DNA of 64,000 bases from Arachis hypogaea (taxonomy: Eukaryota > Streptophyta > Magnoliopsida > Fabales > Fabaceae). The translations under genes were made by a program, and so were the position numbers. The notes beneath the pieces are model-generated. The model worked only from the letters and a program-made list of their open reading frames with translations, ran no database searches and had not been told where the DNA came from. This document shows positions 9,917 to 20,950 of the stretch, in pieces; the stretch's first letter is position 1; every line of letters begins with the position of its first letter. Location: positions 107,462,276 through 107,526,275 of the forward strand of contig NC_092048.1 of assembly GCF_003086295.3 (NCBI RefSeq). The letters are read 5' to 3'.

Positions 9917-11477
9917 TGGTAGCACAAATTGCGAATCACACTTTTCACAACTCGTACCACTAACCAGCAAGTGCACTGGGTCGTCCAAGTAATACCTTAC
10001 GTGAGTAAGGGTCGAATCCCACAGAGATTGTTGGTTTGAAGCAATCTATGGTTATCTTGTAAATCTTAGTCAGGAAGTCAATTATGTTTATCAGTTGAAT
10101 TATGAATAACCAGTAGAGCATAAATGAAAAGTTACTTGTTGTGTAGTAATGGAGAATATGTTGGAGTTTTGGAGATGCTTTGTCTTCTTAATCTCTGCTT
10201 TCCTCTGTCTTCTGATTCACGCACGCACGTCCTCCTATGGCAAGCTGTGTGTTGGTGGATCACCGTTGTCAATGGCTACCTTCCATCCTTCCAGTGAAAA
10301 CTACGCTCACGCACTCTGTCACAGCACGGCTAATCACCGATTGGTTCTCGATCCGGTTGGAATAGGATTTACTATCCTTTTGCATCTGTCACTAACGCCC
10401 AGCCTTCAGGAGTTTGAAGCTCGTCACAGTCATTCAATCCTTGAATCCTACTCGGAATACCACAGACAAGGTTTAGACTTTCCGGATTCTCATGAATGCT
10501 GCCATCAGTTCTAGCTTATACCACGGAGATTCTGATTAAAGAATCTAAGAGATACTCATTCAATCGGATATAGAACGGAGGTGGTTGTCAGGCACACGTT
10601 CATGGTTTGAGGAAGGTGATGAATGTCACGGATCATCACCTTCATCACAGTTAAGCGCGAATGAACATCTTAGATAGGAACAAGCGTGTTTGAATGGAAA
10701 ACAGAAATACTTGCATTAATTCATTGAGACACAGCAGAGCTCCTCACCCCCAACAATGGGGTTTAGAGACTCATGCCGTCAGAGAATACAAAGTTTAGAT
10801 CTGAATGTCATGAGATACAAAATAAGTCTCTAAAAGTTGTTTAAATACTAAACTAGTAGCCTAGGGTTACAAAATATGAGTGGACTATGATGGATGATGC
10901 AGAGATCCACTTCTGGGGCCCACTTGGTGTGCTGGGGCCCACTTGGTGTGTGCTGGGGCTGAGACTTTAAGCAATCCACGTGCAGAGGCCATTTGTGGAG
11001 TTGAACGCCAGTTTTTGTGCCAGTTTGGGCGTTCAACTCCAGTTTTTTATCCTTTTCTGGCGCTGGACGCCAGAATTGAGCAGAGGACTGGCGTTGAACG
11101 CCAGTTTACGTCGTCTATTCTTGTGCAAAGTATGGACTATTATATATTTCTGGAAAGCCCTGGATGTCTACTTTCCAAAGCAATTGAAAGCACGCCATTT
11201 CGAGTTCTGTAGCTCCAGAAAATCCACTTTGAGTGCAGGGAGGTCAGAATCCAACAGCATCAGCAGTCCTTTTTCAGCCTGAATCAGATTTTTGCTCAGC
11301 TCCTTCAATTTCAGCCAGAAAAATACCTGAAATTACAGAAAAACACACAACTCATAGTAAAGTCCAGAAATATGAATTTTTCCTAAAAACTACTAGAAAT
11401 AGACTAAAAACTAACTAAAACATACTCTAAACTATATGAAATTATCCCCAAAAAGCGTATAAAATATCCGCTCATCA
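9917..11477 (-). repeat. Left LTR of A (3' LTR in element orientation)
   Basis: On the + strand it starts TGGTAGCAC and ends CTCATCA; in element orientation it starts TGATGAGCGG and ends TGCTACCA. The palindrome array at 10997-11102 and a TATA-like TATTTAAA (minus strand, 10840-10847) lie within it. Small 60-120-codon frames in the LTR are not genes: they recur in LTR copies and have no family resemblance. Confidence 0.95.
10997..11102. repeat. Four palindromes at exact 31-bp spacing in the left LTR of A
   Basis: Motifs of the GGCGTTNAACGCC type are centred at 11003, 11034, 11065 and 11096. The first and second are half-degenerate (GGAGTTGAACGCC, GGCGTTCAACTCC). The array lies 375-480 bp from the LTR start in element orientation, about 150 bp upstream of the TATA-like sequence. 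The copy in the other LTR is at about 20465-20570. Confidence 0.9.
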
Positions 11478-11515
11478 CAACACCAAACTTAAACTGTTGC
11501 TTGTCCTCAAGCAAC
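11478..11515 (-). other. Hairpin plus purine-tract module next to the 3' LTR of A
   Basis: On the minus strand an 8-bp stem GTTGCTTG-AGGA-CAAGCAAC (11496-11515) is followed within 3 nt by TTAAGTTTGGTGTTG, which touches the LTR. The position is that of the plus-strand primer, although this tract is T-interrupted. The loop matches those of element E. Confidence 0.8.
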
Positions 11516-12750
11516 TAGACAAATAAAATAGAAGACTAATAGGTTGAGAAGCAATAGTATCTTAGAGTTTTTGAATGAAGCTCAGATTCTAATTAGATGA
11601 GCGGGGCTAGTAGCTTTTTGCTTCTGAACAGTTTTGGCATCTCACTTTATCCATTGAAGCTCAGAGTGATTGGCATCTATAGGAACTCAGAATTCAGATA
11701 GTGTTATTGATTTTCTTAGTTCAGTGTGATGATTCTTGAACACAGCTTCTTTATGAGTCTTGGCCGTGGCCCTAAGCACTTTGTTTTCCAGTATTACCAC
11801 TGGATACATAAATGCCACAGACACATAATTGGGTGAACCTTTTCAGATTGTGACTCAGCTTTGCTAAAGTCCCCAATTAGAGGTGTCCAGAGTTCTTAAG
11901 CACACTCTTCTTTTTGCTTTGGACCTTGACTTTAACCGCTCAGTCTCAAGTTTTCACTTGACACCTTCACGCCACAAGCACATGGTTAGGGACAGCTTGA
12001 TTTAGCCGCTTAGGCCAGAATTTTATTCCTTTTTGGCCCTCCTATCCACTGATGCTCAAAGCCTTGGGATCCTTTTTATTACCCTTGCCTTTTGGTTTTA
12101 AGGGCTTTGGCTTTTTGCTCTTGCTTTCTCTTTTTTTTTCTTTCTCACTTTTTTTTTTAAACCCCATTTTTTTTTCTGCAAGCTTTGTTCTTTGCTGCTT
12201 TTTCTTGCTTCAAGAATCATTTTTATGATTTTTCAGATTCTCAATAACATGTCTCATGTTCATCATTCTTTCAAGAGCCAACATATTTAACAGTCTTAAA
12301 CAACAAATTCAAAAGATATATGCACTGTTCAAGCATTCATTCAGAAGACAGAAAGCATTGCCCCCACATTTAACTAATTAGAATTTCTCTTATTAAAACT
12401 CGAAATTTTATTGCTTCTTATTCAAAAGATCTACTACTTTATTCATGTTTGCTGATGATGAGAAAAATAAACTATAGCTTAATTGGAGATAAAATCAAAA
12501 TAGATACTAATTACTACTATATGACTCCTAAGGTAAAATTAAAATAAGAGCAGTTATCACAGAGTTAAGGCTAAGATTAGAACTCAACAACCTTGAGGTT
12601 TGGGAAGTGGATGTTCCTCTAGTCTGTGAGGTGCTTGGTCCTTCAAGAGAGAATTTCTGGCGCTTCGGTTCCTTTAAATCACGCCCTTGCTCCTCTTGGA
12701 GTGGGTTGTTTTCCTTTAGGGGCCATGATCTTAGTGATCACGGATAAGCA
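11516..12750 (-). other. Non-coding region of A between the two hairpin modules
   Basis: No coding sequence. It is T-rich, with a poly-T/C patch around 12120-12180. The segment 11740-12080 is nearly repeated in element C at about 46415-46760, so the two elements share this region although their LTRs and gag genes have diverged more. Confidence 0.6.
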
Positions 12751-12785
12751 CACCAAACTTAGAGCTTTGCTTGTCCTCAAGCAAA
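12751..12785 (-). other. Hairpin plus purine-tract-like module, upstream copy in A
   Basis: On the minus strand the stem TTTGCTTG-AGGA-CAAGCAAA (12766-12785) is followed by CTAAGTTTGGTG. Compared with the copy at 11496 the outer stem base pair has changed from G-C to T-A on both sides, keeping the pairing. It lies 1.27 kb upstream of the LTR-proximal copy. Confidence 0.75.
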
Positions 12786-12833
12786 AAGAAAAAGAAGGAG
12801 ATGGGTAGAAGGAGAGCTCCTCCCCACCATCCT

Positions 12834-13030
12834 GGCGTTTGAACGCCCAAACACTGCCTGTTTTGGGCGTTCAACGCCCAAATGTTGCTCTCCTGGGCGT
12901 TCAACGCCCAGTTGTTGCCCTTTTCTGGCGTTGAACGCCAGATAGCTATCCTTACTGGCGTTCAATGCCCACTGGATGCCCATTTTGGGCGCTAAACGCC
13001 CAAAATGGCCTTCACTGGCGTTTTCTTGCC
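12834..13030. repeat. Seven-unit palindrome array downstream of gag-pol in A
   Basis: GGCGTTNAACGCC-type motifs are centred at 12840, 12872, 12902, 12933, 12963, 12994 and 13023. Spacings are 29-32 bp. The palindromes are close to identical, whereas the roughly 18 bp between them differ from unit to unit. The array lies between the end of pol and the upstream hairpin module, as does the array of element C. Confidence 0.9.
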
Positions 13031-13239
13031 AGTAAGCTCCCTATCTCTGTTTTGTGTGTAGATTCCTTCTGTAACCCTGTAAACTTATGCAAATGATTCT
13101 TTACCTTAGTGTCAGTGAACTTTATATAAACAAATAAAAATAAAAATAGGGCAAAATGCTTAGAGGATTGTTGCCCCATGGCTGGGTTGCCTCCCAGCAA
13201 GCGCTTCTTTATTGTCTTTAGCTGGACCTTGCTGAGTTT
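13031..13239 (-). other. Short 3' untranslated stretch after gag-pol of A
   Basis: About 210 bp between the stop of the polyprotein and the palindrome array. A similar stretch follows the gag-protease ORF of element C around 48040-48110 (the conserved phrase is near 13187-13210). No gene. Confidence 0.5.
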
Positions 13240-16200
13240 TTAATCTAGCTTCAGCCTTGAGCATTCTTGCTCAGTGTTGCCTTCAAGATAATGCTTGATT
13301 CGCTGTCCATTGACAATGAACTTCTTATCAGAATCAATATCTTGAAGCTCCACATAACCATATGGTGACACACTTGTAATCACGTATGGTCCCCTCCACC
13401 GGGATTTCAGTTTCCCGGGGAATAGCCTGAGTCTAGAGTTAAACAATAGGACCTTCTGTCCTGGTTCAAAGATTCTAGATGACAGCTTTCTGTCATGCCA
13501 TTTTTTTGATTTTTCTTTATAAAGCTTGGCATTTTCGAAAGCTGTGAATCTGAATTCCTCTAGCTCATTTAGCTGGAGCAATCGTTTTTCTCCTGCTAAT
13601 TTGGCATCTAAGTTTAGGAATCTGGTTGCCCAATAAGCTTTATGTTCCAGTTCCACGGGCAGGTGACATGCCTTACCATACACAAGTTGATATGGAGAGG
13701 TCCCTATAGGGGTCTTGAATGCTGTTCTGTAAGCCCACAGAGCATCATCCAAGCTCCGTGCCCAATCCTTTCTACGGGTACTTACTGTCCGTTCCAGGAT
13801 TCTCTTTAATTCTCTGTTAGAGACTTCAGCTTGCCCGTTGGTTTGTGGATGATATGGAGTGGCCACTTTGTGGCGAATTCCATACCGAACCATGGCAGAG
13901 TAAAGCTGTTTATTGCAGAAGTGAGTGCCCCCATCACTGATTAACACTCTAGGGACACCAAACCTGCTAAAGATATGTTTCTGGAGGAACTTCAGCACCG
14001 TTTTAGTATCATTGGTGGGTGTGGCAATAGCCTCAACCCATTTTGATACATAGTCAACTGCCACCAGAATATAAGTGTTTGAGTATGATGGTGGGAAAGG
14101 TCCCATGAAGTCAATTCCCCATACATCAAACAACTCTATTTCCAAGATTCCTTGTTGAGGCATGGCGTAACCATGAGGCAGATTACCAGCTCTTTGGCAA
14201 CTGTCACAATTACGTACAAACTCTCGGGAATCTTTATAGAGTGTGGGCCAATAGAAGCCACATTGGAGGACCTTGGTGGCTGTTCGCTCACCTCCGAAAT
14301 GGCCTCCATATTGAGATCCATGGCAATGCCATAGGATTCTCTGTGCTTCCTCTCTGGGGACACACCTACGGATAATTCTGTCTGCACATCTCTTAAAGAG
14401 ATAGGGCTCATCCCACAAGTAGTACTTTGCATCAGTAATTAGTTTCTTTTTTTGTATTCTATTGTACTCCTTGGGTATGAACCTTGCAGCTTTATAGTTT
14501 GCAATATCGGCAAACCATGGTGCTTCCTGAATGGCAAATAGATGCTCATCAGGGAATGTCTCAGAGATTTCAAGGAAGGGGAGGGACGTCCCTTCCACTG
14601 GCTCTATCCGGGACAGATGATCAGCTACTTGGTTCTCTGTCCCTTTTCTGTCTCTTATTTCTATATCAAACTCTTGCAGAAGCAATACCCATCTGATGAG
14701 CCTGGGTTTTGAATCCTGCTTTGTGAGTAGATATTTAAGAGCAGCATGGTCAGTATACACAATCACTTTTGATCCTACTAAGTATGATCTGAACTTGTCA
14801 ATGGCGTAAACCACTGCAAGTAGTTCTTTTTCTGTGGTTGTGTAATTTTTCTGGGCATCATTTAGAACGCGGCTGGCATAATAAATGACATGCAGAAGCT
14901 TGTCATGCCTCTGTCCCAATACTGCACCAATGGCATGATCACTGGCATCACACATTAACTCAAATGGCAATGTCCAGTCTGGTGCAGAAATGACTGGTGC
15001 TGTGACCAGCTTAGCTTTCAGCGTTTCAAACGCCTGCAGGCATGCTGTGTCAAACACAAATGGCGTGTCAGCAGCTAGCAGATTGCTTAGAGGTTTTGCG
15101 ATTTTTGAAAAATCCTTTATAAACCTCCTATAGAATCCTGCATTCCCCAGAAAGCTTCTGATTGCCTTAACATTGGCAAGTGGTGGTAATTTTTCAATTA
15201 CCTCTATTTTTGCTTGATCCACCTCTATTCCCTTGTTTGAGATCTTATGCCCAAGAACAATTCCTTCAGTCACCATGAAGTGACACTTTTCCCAGTTTAA
15301 AACTAGGTTGGTTTCTTGGCATCTTTTCAGAATAAGTTTCAAGTGATCAAGACAGGAGCTGAATGAGTCTCCATATACTGAGAAGTCATCCATGAAGACT
15401 TCCAGAAATTTTTCCACCATATCAGAGAAAATAGAGAGCATGCATCTCTGGAAGGTTGCAGGTGCATTGCATAGCCCAAAGGGCATCCTTCTATAAGCAA
15501 ACACTCCGGATAGACATGTGAATGCTGTTTTCTCTTGATCCTGGGGATCTACTGCAATCTGGTTATAGCCTGAGTAGCCATCCAAGAAACAGTAATAATC
15601 ATGACCTGCTAGTCTCTCTAGCATCTGGTCTATGAATGGTAAAGGAAAATGATCCTTTCTGGTGGCTGTATTGAGCCTTCTGTAGTCAATACACATGCGC
15701 CACCCTGTAACTGTTCTTGTAGGAACCAGTTCATTTTTTTCATTATGAATCACTGTCATGCCTCCCTTTTTTGGGACAACTTGAACAGGGCTCACCCAGG
15801 GGCTATCAGAAATGGGATAAATAATACCAGCCTCTAGTAATTTGGTGACCTCTTTCTGCACCACTTCCTTCATGGCTGGATTTAGCCGCCTCTGTGGTTG
15901 AACCACTGGTTTGGCATTATCCTCCAATAGGATTTTGTGCATGCATCTAGCTGGGCTTATGCCCTTAAGGTCACCTATGGACCACCCAAGAGCTGTCTTG
16001 TGTGTCCTTAGCACTTGAATAAGTGCTTCCTCTTCCTGTGAATTTAAAGCAGAGCTTATGATCACTGGAAAAGTGTCACCTTCACCTAGAAATGCATATT
16101 TCAAGGATGGTGGCAGTGGCTTGAGCTCTGGTTTAGGAGGTTTTTCCTCTTTCAGAAGAAAGTTCAGAGGCTCTTTCATGTCCCCTGAATCCTCCAAATC

Positions 16201-18291
16201 AGGCTGAACATCTTTAAAGATGTTTTCCAACTCTGATTCAAGACTCTCAGCCATGTTGATCTCTTCTACCAAAGAGTCAATAAGGTCAACTTTCATGCAG
16301 TCTGTTGATGTGTCTGGATGCTGCATGGCTTTGACAGCGTTCAACTTGAACTCGTCATCGTTGACTCTCAGGGTTATTTCCCCTTGCTGGACGTCAATGA
16401 GGGATCGTCCAGTTGCTAGGAAGGGTCTTCCTAGAATGAGAGTAGCACTCTTGTGCTCCTCCATTTCCAGCACAACAAAGTCAGTGGGAAAGGCGAATGG
16501 CCCAACTCTGACAATCATGTCCTCAATCACGCCTGATGGGTATTTAGTGGAACCATCAGCAAGTTGGAGACATATCCGGGTTGGTTTAACTTCTTCAGTT
16601 AAGCCAAGCTTCCTGATAGTGGATGCAGGTATTAGGTTGATGCTTGCCCCAAGATCGCATAAAGCTGTCTTGGTGCAATCACCTTCTAATATGCATGATA
16701 TCAGAAAACTCCCAGGGTCTTTAAGCTTTTCAGGAAAGCTTTTCAGAATGACTGCACTGCATTCTTCAGTGAGGAGAACTCTTTCTGTTTCTCTCCACTC
16801 CTTTTTATGACTCAAGATCTCTTTCATGAACTTGGCATAAGAAGGTATTTGCTCAAGTGCCTCTGCAAAAGGAATCTTTATTTCAAGAGTCCTTAGATAA
16901 TCTGCAAAGCGAGCAAATTGCTTATCCTGCTCCTCTTTCCGGAGTTTTTGAGGATAAGGTATCTTGGCTTTATATTCCTCAACCTTAGTGGTTAAAGAAG
17001 CCTTTTTAGAGGGGTTGTTGTCAGCACTTGTGTGTGTCTGATCCCTCACTGGCAATTGAATGCCAGAGTCAGAAGCTGGAGTGACGTTAGACGCCAGCTC
17101 ACTGTCTGTTCCTGGCGCCTGAACGCCAGAAATGTGCCCCTGTTGGGCGTTCAGCGCCAGATTCTTGCCCATTTCTGGCGTTGAACGCCAATCCTGCCTT
17201 GTTTCTGGCGCTGAATGCCAGTTTTGGGCATGGTCTGGGCGTTCAGCGCCAGCCTTCCACCCATTTTCTGGTGTTTTAGTGCCAGAATTATTTTTCCCTG
17301 GGCTCTTACTGTCCTCAGGGGAATCTATGGTGGGTTGCTCATTTCTTGAATTTTTGATGCCTTGAGGTGGGGTATTTAATGTTTTCCCACTTCTTAATTG
17401 AACTGCTTGGCATTCTTCTGCTATTTGCTTTGATAGCTGCTGCTTTGTTTGCTTAAACTGTTCTTCCATATGTATATTAGCTATCCTTGTCTCCTGTAAC
17501 CTGTCTTTGAATTCAGCTAGCTGCTTTGTTAGAAAATCTAATTGCTGATTGAATTCAGCAGCTTGTTTTACAGTACTGAATTCAGCAGTTACTGTTTTAA
17601 CCTCTTCATTCATGGAAGGGTTGCTGCTTAGATACAGATGCTGATTCCTGGCAACTGTATCAATGAGCTCTTGAGCCTCTTCGATTGTCTTTCTCATATG
17701 GATAGATCCACCAGCTGAGTAATCTAAAGACATCTGAGCTCCTTCTGCAAGCCCATAGTAGAAGATGTCTAACTGAACCCACTCTGAAAACATTTCAGAG
17801 GGGCATTTTCGTAGCATCTCTCTGTATCTCTCCCATGCATCATAAAGAGATTCATTATCTCCTTGTTTAAAGCCTTGGATGTCCAGCCTTAGCTGTGTCA
17901 TCCTTTTTGGAGGGAAATATTGATTCAGGAATTTTTCTGTCAGCTGTTTCCATGTTCTTATGCTGGCCTTAGGTTGGTTATTTAACCACCTTTTAGCTTG
18001 ATCTTTTACAGCAAATGGAAACAGTAATAGTCTGTAGACATCCTGATCTATTTCCTTATCATGTACTGTGTCAGCAATTTGTAAAAATTGTGCCAGAAAC
18101 TCTATAGGTTCTTCCTGTGGAAGACCGGAATACTGGCAACTTTGCTGCACCATGATAATGAGCTGAGGATTCAACTCAAAGCTACTAACTCCAATGGAGG
18201 GTATGCATATGCTACTCCCATACGAAGCAGTAGAGGGGTTAGAATATGACCCCAGAGTCCTCCTGGACTGTTCATTTCCACTTATGTCCAT
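13240..18291 (-). CDS. Gag-pol polyprotein of element A, intact
   Basis: One frame of 1683 codons starts at Met 18291. In residues: capsid-type gag about 75-220 ([30 protein letters not shown]); a glutamine-rich coiled coil about 230-295; a disordered part about 300-440 that overlaps a palindrome array; protease with [11 protein letters not shown] near 546; RT about 790-1000 with YSGYNQI and catalytic FMDD near 969; RNase H from about 1110 ([14 protein letters not shown]); integrase zinc domain about 1320-1370 ([21 protein letters not shown]); catalytic core with D near 1412 ([12 protein letters not shown]), D near 1452 (ISDGGTHF) and E near 1487 ([10 protein letters not shown]); C-terminal domain to 1683. 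I see no CCHC knuckle in gag. Protease, RT, RNase H and integrase copy the RNA in cytoplasmic particles and insert the DNA in the nucleus. Confidence 0.95.
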   Translation of the reverse strand: MDISGNEQSRRTLGSYSNPSTASYGSSICIPSIGVSSFELNPQLIIMVQQSCQYSGLPQEEPIEFLAQFLQIADTVHDKEIDQDVYRLLLFPFAVKDQAKRWLNNQPKASIRTWKQLTEKFLNQYFPPKRMTQLRLDIQGFKQGDNESLYDAWERYREMLRKCPSEMFSEWVQLDIFYYGLAEGAQMSLDYSAGGSIHMRKTIEEAQELIDTVARNQHLYLSSNPSMNEEVKTVTAEFSTVKQAAEFNQQLDFLTKQLAEFKDRLQETRIANIHMEEQFKQTKQQLSKQIAEECQAVQLRSGKTLNTPPQGIKNSRNEQPTIDSPEDSKSPGKNNSGTKTPENGWKAGAERPDHAQNWHSAPETRQDWRSTPEMGKNLALNAQQGHISGVQAPGTDSELASNVTPASDSGIQLPVRDQTHTSADNNPSKKASLTTKVEEYKAKIPYPQKLRKEEQDKQFARFADYLRTLEIKIPFAEALEQIPSYAKFMKEILSHKKEWRETERVLLTEECSAVILKSFPEKLKDPGSFLISCILEGDCTKTALCDLGASINLIPASTIRKLGLTEEVKPTRICLQLADGSTKYPSGVIEDMIVRVGPFAFPTDFVVLEMEEHKSATLILGRPFLATGRSLIDVQQGEITLRVNDDEFKLNAVKAMQHPDTSTDCMKVDLIDSLVEEINMAESLESELENIFKDVQPDLEDSGDMKEPLNFLLKEEKPPKPELKPLPPSLKYAFLGEGDTFPVIISSALNSQEEEALIQVLRTHKTALGWSIGDLKGISPARCMHKILLEDNAKPVVQPQRRLNPAMKEVVQKEVTKLLEAGIIYPISDSPWVSPVQVVPKKGGMTVIHNEKNELVPTRTVTGWRMCIDYRRLNTATRKDHFPLPFIDQMLERLAGHDYYCFLDGYSGYNQIAVDPQDQEKTAFTCLSGVFAYRRMPFGLCNAPATFQRCMLSIFSDMVEKFLEVFMDDFSVYGDSFSSCLDHLKLILKRCQETNLVLNWEKCHFMVTEGIVLGHKISNKGIEVDQAKIEVIEKLPPLANVKAIRSFLGNAGFYRRFIKDFSKIAKPLSNLLAADTPFVFDTACLQAFETLKAKLVTAPVISAPDWTLPFELMCDASDHAIGAVLGQRHDKLLHVIYYASRVLNDAQKNYTTTEKELLAVVYAIDKFRSYLVGSKVIVYTDHAALKYLLTKQDSKPRLIRWVLLLQEFDIEIRDRKGTENQVADHLSRIEPVEGTSLPFLEISETFPDEHLFAIQEAPWFADIANYKAARFIPKEYNRIQKKKLITDAKYYLWDEPYLFKRCADRIIRRCVPREEAQRILWHCHGSQYGGHFGGERTATKVLQCGFYWPTLYKDSREFVRNCDSCQRAGNLPHGYAMPQQGILEIELFDVWGIDFMGPFPPSYSNTYILVAVDYVSKWVEAIATPTNDTKTVLKFLQKHIFSRFGVPRVLISDGGTHFCNKQLYSAMVRYGIRHKVATPYHPQTNGQAEVSNRELKRILERTVSTRRKDWARSLDDALWAYRTAFKTPIGTSPYQLVYGKACHLPVELEHKAYWATRFLNLDAKLAGEKRLLQLNELEEFRFTAFENAKLYKEKSKKWHDRKLSSRIFEPGQKVLLFNSRLRLFPGKLKSRWRGPYVITSVSPYGYVELQDIDSDKKFIVNGQRIKHYLEGNTEQECSRLKLD
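17114..17282. repeat. Six-unit palindrome array inside the gag coding region of A
   Basis: Palindromes are centred at about 17120, 17152, 17183, 17213, 17244 and 17276, spaced 30-32 bp. Since 31 is not a multiple of three, successive units are read in different frames and give unlike peptides (for example GAERPD, HSAPET, ALNAQQ). The repeat is therefore conserved as DNA and not as protein. It sits in the disordered linker between gag and protease. Confidence 0.85.
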
Positions 18292-19359
18292 GATGGATCT
18301 ATGGATATAACTTGGACTGATTTATCTTTTTATTTATTTTATTTTATAAGAAGTAAATACTTAAATAAAATAAAATAACTAAAAAGAATTTGAATTTTGA
18401 AAATTATTTTTTTTTTTTTTGTAAAAAAAATTAAAAATAATTAGTTAAAAAAAACAGAAATTTTTGAAAAAGAGGGGAGATATTTTCGAAAATTTTGAGA
18501 GAGAGAGAGTTAGTTAGGTAGTTTTGAAAAAGTTAAGAAACAAACAAAAAGTTGGTTAGTTAGTTGAAACAAATTTTGAAAAGATAGGAAGTTAGAAAAG
18601 ATATTTTGAAAAGATATTTTTGAATTTAGTGAGGAGAGAGAAAAACAATAAGATAGTACAAGATTTAAAATTTTTAGATCTAATGCTCTTTGTTTTTGAA
18701 AATTTTGGAGGGAAACACCAAGGAACACCAAACTTAAAAATTTTAAGATCAAGACACAAGAAAACTCAAGAACACTTTGAAGACTCACAAGAACACAAGA
18801 ACATGAAGGAAGAACACCAAACTTAAAATTTTTAGAAAACCAAACCAAAATTTTCGAAAATCAAAGGGGAATCAACAAGAAAACACCAAACTTAAAGTTT
18901 GGCACAAGATTTAATAGAAAAAATATTTTTGAAAAAGAAGGTTTTGAAAAGAGTATAAAAGATTCTAACCCAATCAAATTAATGTTCTAGCCAAATGAGT
19001 TATGGGACCTTATTAAAGTTTGGCACAGGATTTAATAGAAAAAATATTTTTGAAAAAGAAGGTTTTGAAAAGAGTATAAAAGATTCTAACCCAATCAAAT
19101 TAATGTTCTAGCCAAATGAGTTATGGGACCTTATTAAAGTTTGGCACAGGATTTAATAAAAAAATTATTTTTGAAAAAGGTTTTTTAAAAATATGATAGC
19201 CAATTACCATGAACATAAACACCACGTTCTAATTAACTGAGCTATAAATTTAAAGTGTTTTAACAAGGGATAAATAATAAAAGACTCTAAACCAAAAAAG
19301 AGAAGATTTTTCCTAATCTAAGCAACAAAATAATCCGTCAGTTGTTCAAACACGAACAA
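18292..19359 (-). other. Leader of A between primer site and gag, with a 121-bp tandem repeat
   Basis: An AT-rich 5' untranslated leader. A 121-bp unit starts at 18894, 19015 and 19136; the first two copies are nearly identical and the third is cut after about 45 bp. Several ACACCAAACTTA motifs (18724, 18817, 18883) repeat the purine-tract-like sequence. TTTTCGAAAA-type palindromes recur (18484, 18852). No gene. Confidence 0.8.
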
Positions 19360-19377
19360 TCCCCGGCAACGGCGCCA
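19360..19377 (-). other. Primer-binding site of A (tRNA-Asp type)
   Basis: On the minus strand TGGCGCCGTTGCCGGGGA lies 6 nt from the end of the 5' LTR. This 18-nt sequence is the usual primer site of Athila-type elements, complementary to the 3' end of tRNA-Asp. It fixes the transcriptional orientation as minus. Confidence 0.9.
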
Positions 19378-19383
19378 AAAACT

Positions 19384-20945
19384 TGGTAGCACAAATTGCG
19401 AATCACACTTTTCACAACTCGTACCACTAACCAGCAAGTGCACTGGGTCATCCAAGTAATACCTTACGTGAGTAAGGGTCGAATCCCACAGAGATTGTTG
19501 GTTTGAAGCAATCTATGGTTATCTTGTAAATCTTAGTCAGGAAGTCAATTATGTTTATCAGTTGAATTATGAATAACCAGTAGAGCATAAATGAAAAGTT
19601 ACTTGTTGTGTAGTAATGGAGAATATGTTGGAGTTTTGGAGATGCTTTGTCTTCTGAATCTCTGCTTTCCTCTGTCTTCTGATTCACGCACGCACGTCCT
19701 CCTATGGCAAGCTGTGTGTTGGTGGATCACCGTTGTCAATGGCTACCTTCCATCCTTCCAGTGAAAACTACGCTCACGCACTCTGTCACAGCACGGCTAA
19801 TCACCGGTTGGTTCTCGATCCGGTTGGAATAGGATTTACTATCCTTTTGCATCTGTCACTAACGCCCAGCCTTCAGGAGTTTGAAGCTCGTCACAGTCAT
19901 TCAATCCTTGAATCCTACTCGGAATACCACAGACAAGGTTTAGACTTTCCGGATTCTCATGAATGCTGCCATCAGTTCTAGCTTATACCACGGAGATTCT
20001 GATTAAAGAATCTAAGAGATACTCATTCAATCGGATATAGAACGGAGGTGGTTGTCAGGCACACGTTCATGGTTTGAGGAAGGTGATGAATGTCACGGAT
20101 CATCACCTTCATCACAGTTAAGCGCGAATGAACATCTTAGATAGGAACAAGCGTGTTTGAATGGAAAACAGAAATACTTGCATTAATTCATTGAGACACA
20201 GCAGAGCTCCTCACCCCCAACAATGGGGTTTAGAGACTCATGCCGTCAGAGAATACAAAGTTTAGATCTGAAATGTCATGAGATACAAAATAAGTCTCTA
20301 AAAGTTGTTTAAATACTAAACTAGTAGCCTAGGGTTACAAAATATGAGTGGACTATGATGGATGATGCAGAGATCCACTTCTGGGGCCCACTTGGTGTGC
20401 TGGGGCCCACTTGGTGTGTGCTGGGGCTGAGACTTTAAGCAATCCACGTGCAGAGGCCATTTGTGGAGTTGAACGCCAGTTTTTGTGCCAGTTTGGGCGT
20501 TCAACTCCAGTTTTTTATCCTTTTCTGGCGCTGGACGCCAGAATTGGGCAGAGGACTGGCGTTGAATGCCAGTTTACGTCATCTATTCTTGTGCAAAGTA
20601 TGAACTATTATATATTGCTGGAAAGCCCTGGATGTCTACTTTCCAACGCAATTGGAAGCACGCCATTTCGAGTTCTGTAGCTCCAGAAAATCCACTTTGA
20701 GTGCAAGGAGGTCAGAATCCAACAACATCAGCAGTCCTTTTTCAGCCTGAATCAGATTTTTGCTCAGCTCCTTCAATTTCAGCCAGAAAAATACCTGAAA
20801 TTACAGAAAAATACACAACTCATAGTAAAGTCCAGAAATATGAATTTTTCCTAAAAACTACTAGAAATAGACTAAAAACTAACTAAAACATACTCTAAAC
20901 TATATGAAATTATCCCCAAAAAGCGTATAAAATATCCGCTCATCA
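19384..20945 (-). repeat. Right LTR of A (5' LTR, promoter LTR)
   Basis: A 1562-bp copy with the same termini as the left LTR. The palindrome array is at about 20465-20570 and the TATA-like TATTTAAA at 20308-20315 (minus strand). This copy should drive transcription of the element. The differences from the left LTR are mostly transitions and cluster in and just after the array region (20545-20730). Confidence 0.95.
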
Positions 20946-20950
20946 CTGGG

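Larger units (their letters stand above)
9917..20945 (-). mobile_element. Complete Athila-type Ty3/gypsy retrotransposon (element A)
   Basis: It has two LTRs of 1561 and 1562 bp (9917-11477 and 19384-20945), a 5-bp target duplication CTGGG (9912-9916 and 20946-20950), a tRNA-Asp-type primer site beside the right LTR, a purine tract beside the left LTR and one uninterrupted gag-pol frame. Total length is 11,029 bp. A hand comparison of the LTRs gives about 13 substitutions and one 1-bp indel (0.8 %). With commonly used plant rates of about 0.8-1.3e-8 per site per year this is roughly 0.3-0.5 million years. It lies within the reverse-strand gene of element D. All required parts are present, so it may be autonomous. 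Confidence 0.95.

Noticed and set aside
10149..11418. Small ORFs in the LTRs of A and C
   Set aside because: They reappear in each LTR copy, overlap palindromes and TATA region, and lack family resemblance.
12834..13030. CRISPR array
   Set aside because: Layout of repeated palindromes with unlike spacers is superficially similar, but repeats are 13 bp, spacing is 31 bp, the context is a plant retrotransposon and there are no cas genes.
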